From NCBI RefSeq assembly GCF_000006565.2, contig NC_031480.1, positions 5,821,170-5,885,169 on the forward strand: DNA of 64,000 bases. The letters are read 5' to 3'. Under the pieces are notes generated by a model. That model was given only the letters and a program-made list of their open reading frames with translations. It did not search any database and was not told where the DNA came from. This DNA comes from Toxoplasma gondii ME49 (taxonomy: Eukaryota; Apicomplexa; Conoidasida; Eucoccidiorida; Sarcocystidae). The translations under genes and the position numbers were made by a program. Shown one piece after another: positions 60,330-64,000 of this stretch; within the stretch, counting starts at the first letter, position 1, and the number at the start of each line of letters is the position of its first letter.

Positions 60330-62129
60330 GCAAGTGTTGGCGACGTCGCTCTGCGCATGCATCTAGCTGCTTCGTTGCACACTGAATGCTTCTTTGAGGA
60401 TTGTTAATGTAAAGCAACTCTTTCGTTTGTTTTGCGAAACGCTTATTTCTGACTGCGGTATCTCTGCTTCATCTGCTTTTTCCTGGACTTGGCGAGTTTC
60501 GCTGTCTGTCTCGAAGCTGTTTCGGCGCCTCCTATGGGCTCGTCGCGTACAGTTGCCTACACCAGCATAACACCAGGACTCATTGAGTGTCTATTCCTCT
60601 GCCTCGAGAGTAGCTTCTCAGGCAAGTGCGTTGGTTCTCGGTTTATGATGAAACTCAATGTCTACTAGCCTCTGTACGTGCCTGTACTTTTTCGTGTCAT
60701 TCCAGAATTTATGGAGACTCGGCTGAGAGTCAAGAATCCTGCGAAGTTCTTGCACGGCGCTATTTTCGTCCATCGCATCGCTCCTGTGCCAGGGACGAGG
60801 AAAGGCCGCATCGGTGGGTCGAAAAACAAGAATGGTGAACGTTTCTGGCTCATGCCCTTTCCACTGAAACTCCTTCGTCTTCTCGTTGTTCCCGTATCTC
60901 CCGTTCTCGGATTCTTTTTTCCGATGAGGCGTTCCATTCGTTTCTCTTCTCCGTTCACTCCCCTTCCTTTTTGAGTTTGACTTCAAAGCTATCCTGGAGT
61001 CACACGCATTTTCGCCCAACAGACCGACAACTTCCCCACGGTCGCGGGGTCCTCCGTTCGACCCGCTCTCCATCTCGCCGCTAGAAAATTGGAAGATAAA
61101 CTGTGGTACAGAGAATCGCCGACCTGTAATAGCAGATACGGAGCACCCTGCAAGGCGTCTCAGAGTTGCAGTAGGAAAAAAACAGAGGGCTTTGAAAAGC
61201 AGTTTGCTCCTCCAGACTCCTTCTCTTCGTGAGCCGTTAAACATTACGTGATCGACGGTAAAAAGGAAATTCGCTTTCTTCTCCCGCATGCGGCGTGTCT
61301 CATTTCCGCAGCCGTCACCTGGGCGTTCGACCTCGATCTCGAGACAACGACGGTGGCCGAACTGCTGCAGCGTTTGGAGCTCCTCGTCGGCGATGTGCCT
61401 GTTGACCGCATGCGTCTCGTTTTCAACGGCTTCTCGATGGCCACAACCAGCTCACTTCAGTCCTACGACGTCCGCAGCGGAGACACACTCTATCTTTACA
61501 CTTTGAGAGATCCCCAGACTCAAGTGACGTTCACCGGCGCGCCGCAGGTCCTCGCGACGCCTCAACCTTTGCATGCGCCTCTGCCCGTCGGCCTCGCGCC
61601 GGCTGCCGCCCCAGTGCGCGCGCCCCTGCCCATGGCCCTCTTGTGTGCCCCAAGTGCATGCGGGCCGACTTGCGGCGCCGGTGCTCAGGTGTCTGGCTTC
61701 CCCGTCTCGCCGGGAGCCGCGCCGACGCAGGAGCAGCGCCCCGAGGCCCTCCAGGCTGGGGCCGGCGAGCCAGAGATGGGGAGAGCTTTTCTGACGACTC
61801 CTTCAACCGGAACGCACGTGGTGCCCACTCAAGTATCTGCGCCTCAAGTTCTCGCGCCGCAGGTCGCTGCTCCCGTCCTGTCTGCAGTCGGCGGAGCCGT
61901 CCTGACGCCGGCAGTGTGCCCCTCGATGTACGGGTATGTGACGCCTGGAGCCCAACTAGCGGTCGGAGCCGGCGGCTACGGAGACGCCTGCCTGGTGGCA
62001 CAGCCGATCGACAGGCGCGTCGAGACATGCAAGTGTGGATCTTACACTGCTTTTCGCTACCCCGCTCCCGGCACCCGGGTCACAACGTGTGCCTCTTGCC
62101 CCGTCAATTACCAACAGACGAGCAACTGA
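58473..62129 (+). CDS. Protein with ubiquitin-like domain and LSD1-like zinc ribbon, 5 exons
   Basis: Exons 58473-58733, 59437-59551, 60099-60239, 60706-60813 and 61312-62129 join in phase to 480 residues. The ATG at 58506 (469 residues) is an alternative start. The N-terminal 130 residues look helical. The middle contains hydrophobic beta-like segments (LMFVASP, LLVFFACG, GAIFVHRIAPV). Residues 209-276 resemble a ubiquitin-like fold: TVAELLQRLE, then MRLVFNGFSM, then SLQSYDVRSGDTLYLY. A long Ala/Pro/Gly-rich linker follows. The last 33 residues hold C448-x-C450, YP (458-459), then V-TT-C468-x2-C471, close to the LSD1-type zinc finger pattern (CxxC...YP.GA..V.C..C), here with CxC in place of the first CxxC. 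No signal peptide. A nuclear or cytosolic regulator or scaffold is plausible, but the function is unknown. Confidence 0.82.
60276..60329. repeat. (TA)n microsatellite in intron 3 of the Ubl/zinc-ribbon gene
   Basis: Alternating TA with three short interruptions (ACATA), about 35 bp downstream of the exon 3 donor. Confidence 0.92.
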
Positions 62130-62641
62130 AAGCGAACGGTGATTCCAAGGATATTCCAGAGAAGAGAGGACGAGGAGACAAGAAAAGAGCAACAGAGAGG
62201 GATATGAGGCGAAAAGTGGAGAGGATAAGGGGAGGGAAGTAGGAGACAGACAAGAGACCTAGGGAGAGGAAACAGAAGCGAACGTGACGGGGGACTGAGG
62301 GCAAGAACAGATCGAGGCGTCTGCAACGCTTCCAGATCCTAACATATGTACATTTTGGAAACTCGTCAGACGGCGAGACATCTAAGTAAACCGTGTTTTG
62401 TGGAGCCAGTCGAATTCTGTATAATTGTTTGAGCTCCGTGTTTCCGGAGCTGAATCGCACCAGCGTCTTGTAGAGTCGCAGTGGCGGCTCGCGCGCGTGA
62501 AAGTTTCGTTAATTCGAAGAAAGGCTCCTTTTAATTCTTTTTTTGTTGCTAATTCACTTAACGCGCATGTGCCGCAGAGCTGGGCAAAATCAACCTTGGC
62601 AAACACCTATGATGTAGATGTCTGCGCACATCTCTTCCAGC

Positions 62642-62679
<38 letters not shown>

Positions 62680-62980
62680 CTGCATATGAAAAACTATAAT
62701 ATGAATATATTATGTAAAGATATGTATGCCTGTGTGAGAATGAGTAGAGGGGAGGTTTTTTGAGCAGTATTTACTGACTATCGTGCGTCAAGAGTAACGA
62801 GGAGGACAAGCAGTCACTCAAATCTGTCACATCTCGCCTAGTTTTCTAGATATGAACTTGATGGCCAACCTCCGTGAAACTTAGGCCCCAGGCGCACGTT
62901 TCTCTCTAAATCGGCTCGGTCGTCTGAGAAGCCACAAACGGCTTTTTGCGACGGATGCGCATGCAGAAAACTCTCGTTTT
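62130..62980. other. 3' flank of the Ubl/zinc-ribbon gene
   Basis: Probably 3' UTR followed by spacer. It begins with purine-rich sequence (62110-62310). No exon supported. Confidence 0.45.
62645..62675. repeat. (TA)n microsatellite
   Basis: An uninterrupted alternating A/T run of about 31 bp in the spacer downstream of the Ubl/zinc-ribbon gene. Confidence 0.93.
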
Positions 62981-63498
62981 ATGGCCGTAAAAGGCATGCA
63001 CGCAACAGTCAGCGCACAGTCACTGCTGAGCTGGGGTACAAGCGCACCAGGTCTCGACTCCGAAGCGCGTTCCAGCGACGTCTTGCATGGAACGTGCTTT
63101 CGAGGAGAGTCCTCGCGCGAGGAAGTTGCATGCGTTCCAAACTCTGAAGACACCGTGTCAGAACAAGTCACGGTAAGAGAGCTCGGAGAAAAAAAAGGAA
63201 CGCCGGGGGGCTAATGGGGCTCCGAAGTGCAAGTCCGAAGCTTCATTGTCAGACACACTTGTCGCCTTCCCGACAGGTTCGCGCGACTCCTCGAGTTGCT
63301 TTCCGACCGCCAGAGCTCCTCTCGCATGTGATCCCTCCAGATGCCCACACAGAGGAGTTCTCAAACGCTCGGACGAACTCGAAGAGAGGGTCTCTCTGTC
63401 TCTGCTCTCCGGAAAAAGCCGTCACGCACCTCGCGGAGTCTGCTGTCTGTTCGCAAGACTGCATGGACGGCACCCGAACCGGCAGACTGCATGCATAA
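62981..63498 (+). CDS. Putative two-exon small protein (weak)
   Basis: 62981-63172 and 63277-63498 join in phase 0 across a good GTAAGA donor and a CGACAG acceptor, ending at an in-frame TAA (137 residues). The product is polar with several Cys in the second half and has no recognised domain. Two other frames are also open across exon 2, and a 165-codon minus-strand frame covers the same interval, so both strand and structure are uncertain. It could be part of a gene continuing beyond the window. Confidence 0.25.
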
Positions 63499-64000
63499 GC
63501 GACATGCAGCGGATGACAGTGGACAACGACCCCAGAGCGTGTGCCGAGGCTTGACCTGCGTGTACACGCAGCGGAGCGAAAGAAGGGAGGCAAGCTTTGA
63601 CCTTGAGGGAAGAAAGAGCAAGAAAGCCCGTTCGATCCCCGGAAAAAAGCAGATGAGATTCGCATTCTTCGGCTTCGAGAAACGAAACAGCCAACCGAAT
63701 CGCCCTCACCAACGAGGGGTCGAAGCGCGTTTCCTCGACACACCATGAAAAATGCGAGATCCAGAGGTCACGGCCGCTTTTTTGTTCGTTTTCCATCCCC
63801 ACTAAAACGCCGAGGCCGGAGCTCAGTCTCGAACCTGTTTCTGTTCTCGTGCTGCGACCTCGAAGGGGTACTTCGTGGAGTCAGATGCCCCCCACAACGC
63901 AACACTGGAATCTTTAACCTGGACACCGCCAAGGCGAACAACGCACAGCGAGGCGTCTGCTCTCTTCGATATCCTTTTTACACACCGGAGTCGATTGCGG
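63499..64000. other. Right edge of the window
   Basis: No supportable gene. Frames ending near 63748 (plus) and 63802 (minus) lack domains. Any gene here runs past the end of the sequence. Confidence 0.4.

Overview
The window looks like nuclear DNA of a coccidian apicomplexan, most likely Toxoplasma gondii or a close relative (Hammondia, Neospora). The evidence is: genes split by many GT-AG introns with pyrimidine-rich acceptors; (TA)n microsatellites in introns and spacers; very long Ser/Pro/Glu/Arg-rich proteins; and a fused 6-phosphogluconolactonase/glucose-6-phosphate dehydrogenase, an arrangement known from apicomplexans. The species call is an inference; no database was searched. All exon models were built by hand from reading frame, splice-site sequence, intron phase and family conservation.

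Layout. (1) 1231-4995 (+): six-exon DHHC palmitoyltransferase. (2) about 7747-10604 (+): three-exon predicted secreted protein with a lysine-run tail, family not recognised. (3) 13132-26288 (+): twenty-exon bifunctional 6PGL-G6PD enzyme of 878 residues, with every junction in phase. (4) 30714-39865 (+): four-exon, 2,598-residue F-box-like protein with low-complexity linkers. A 78-bp inverted repeat lies in its second intron. (5) 42266-50567 (-): a major-facilitator transporter of the organophosphate:phosphate antiporter/SLC37 type. It carries an insertion of about 1,160 residues between predicted TM9 and TM10, which includes a tandem PGVQ-type array of about 52 six-residue units. (6) 54510-56445 (+): a complete 129-residue Tctex1-type dynein light chain split into five tiny exons, easy to miss by ORF length. 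(7) 58473-62129 (+): a five-exon protein with a ubiquitin-like domain and a C-terminal ribbon resembling LSD1-type zinc fingers. Three further ORFs or exon chains (39998-40756, 51644-52495, 62981-63498) are weak candidates.

There is no sign of an operon or shared pathway; these are independent eukaryotic genes. Roles run from membrane targeting (palmitoylation), NADPH production (oxidative pentose phosphate pathway), probable ubiquitin ligase adaptor, solute transport and dynein motor to the uncharacterised secreted and Ubl/zinc-ribbon proteins.

The most unusual features are the giant transporter loop and a dispersed near-palindrome, GGTGTA-NN-TACACC. It recurs through the window and seems to be the seed of the transporter's minisatellite.
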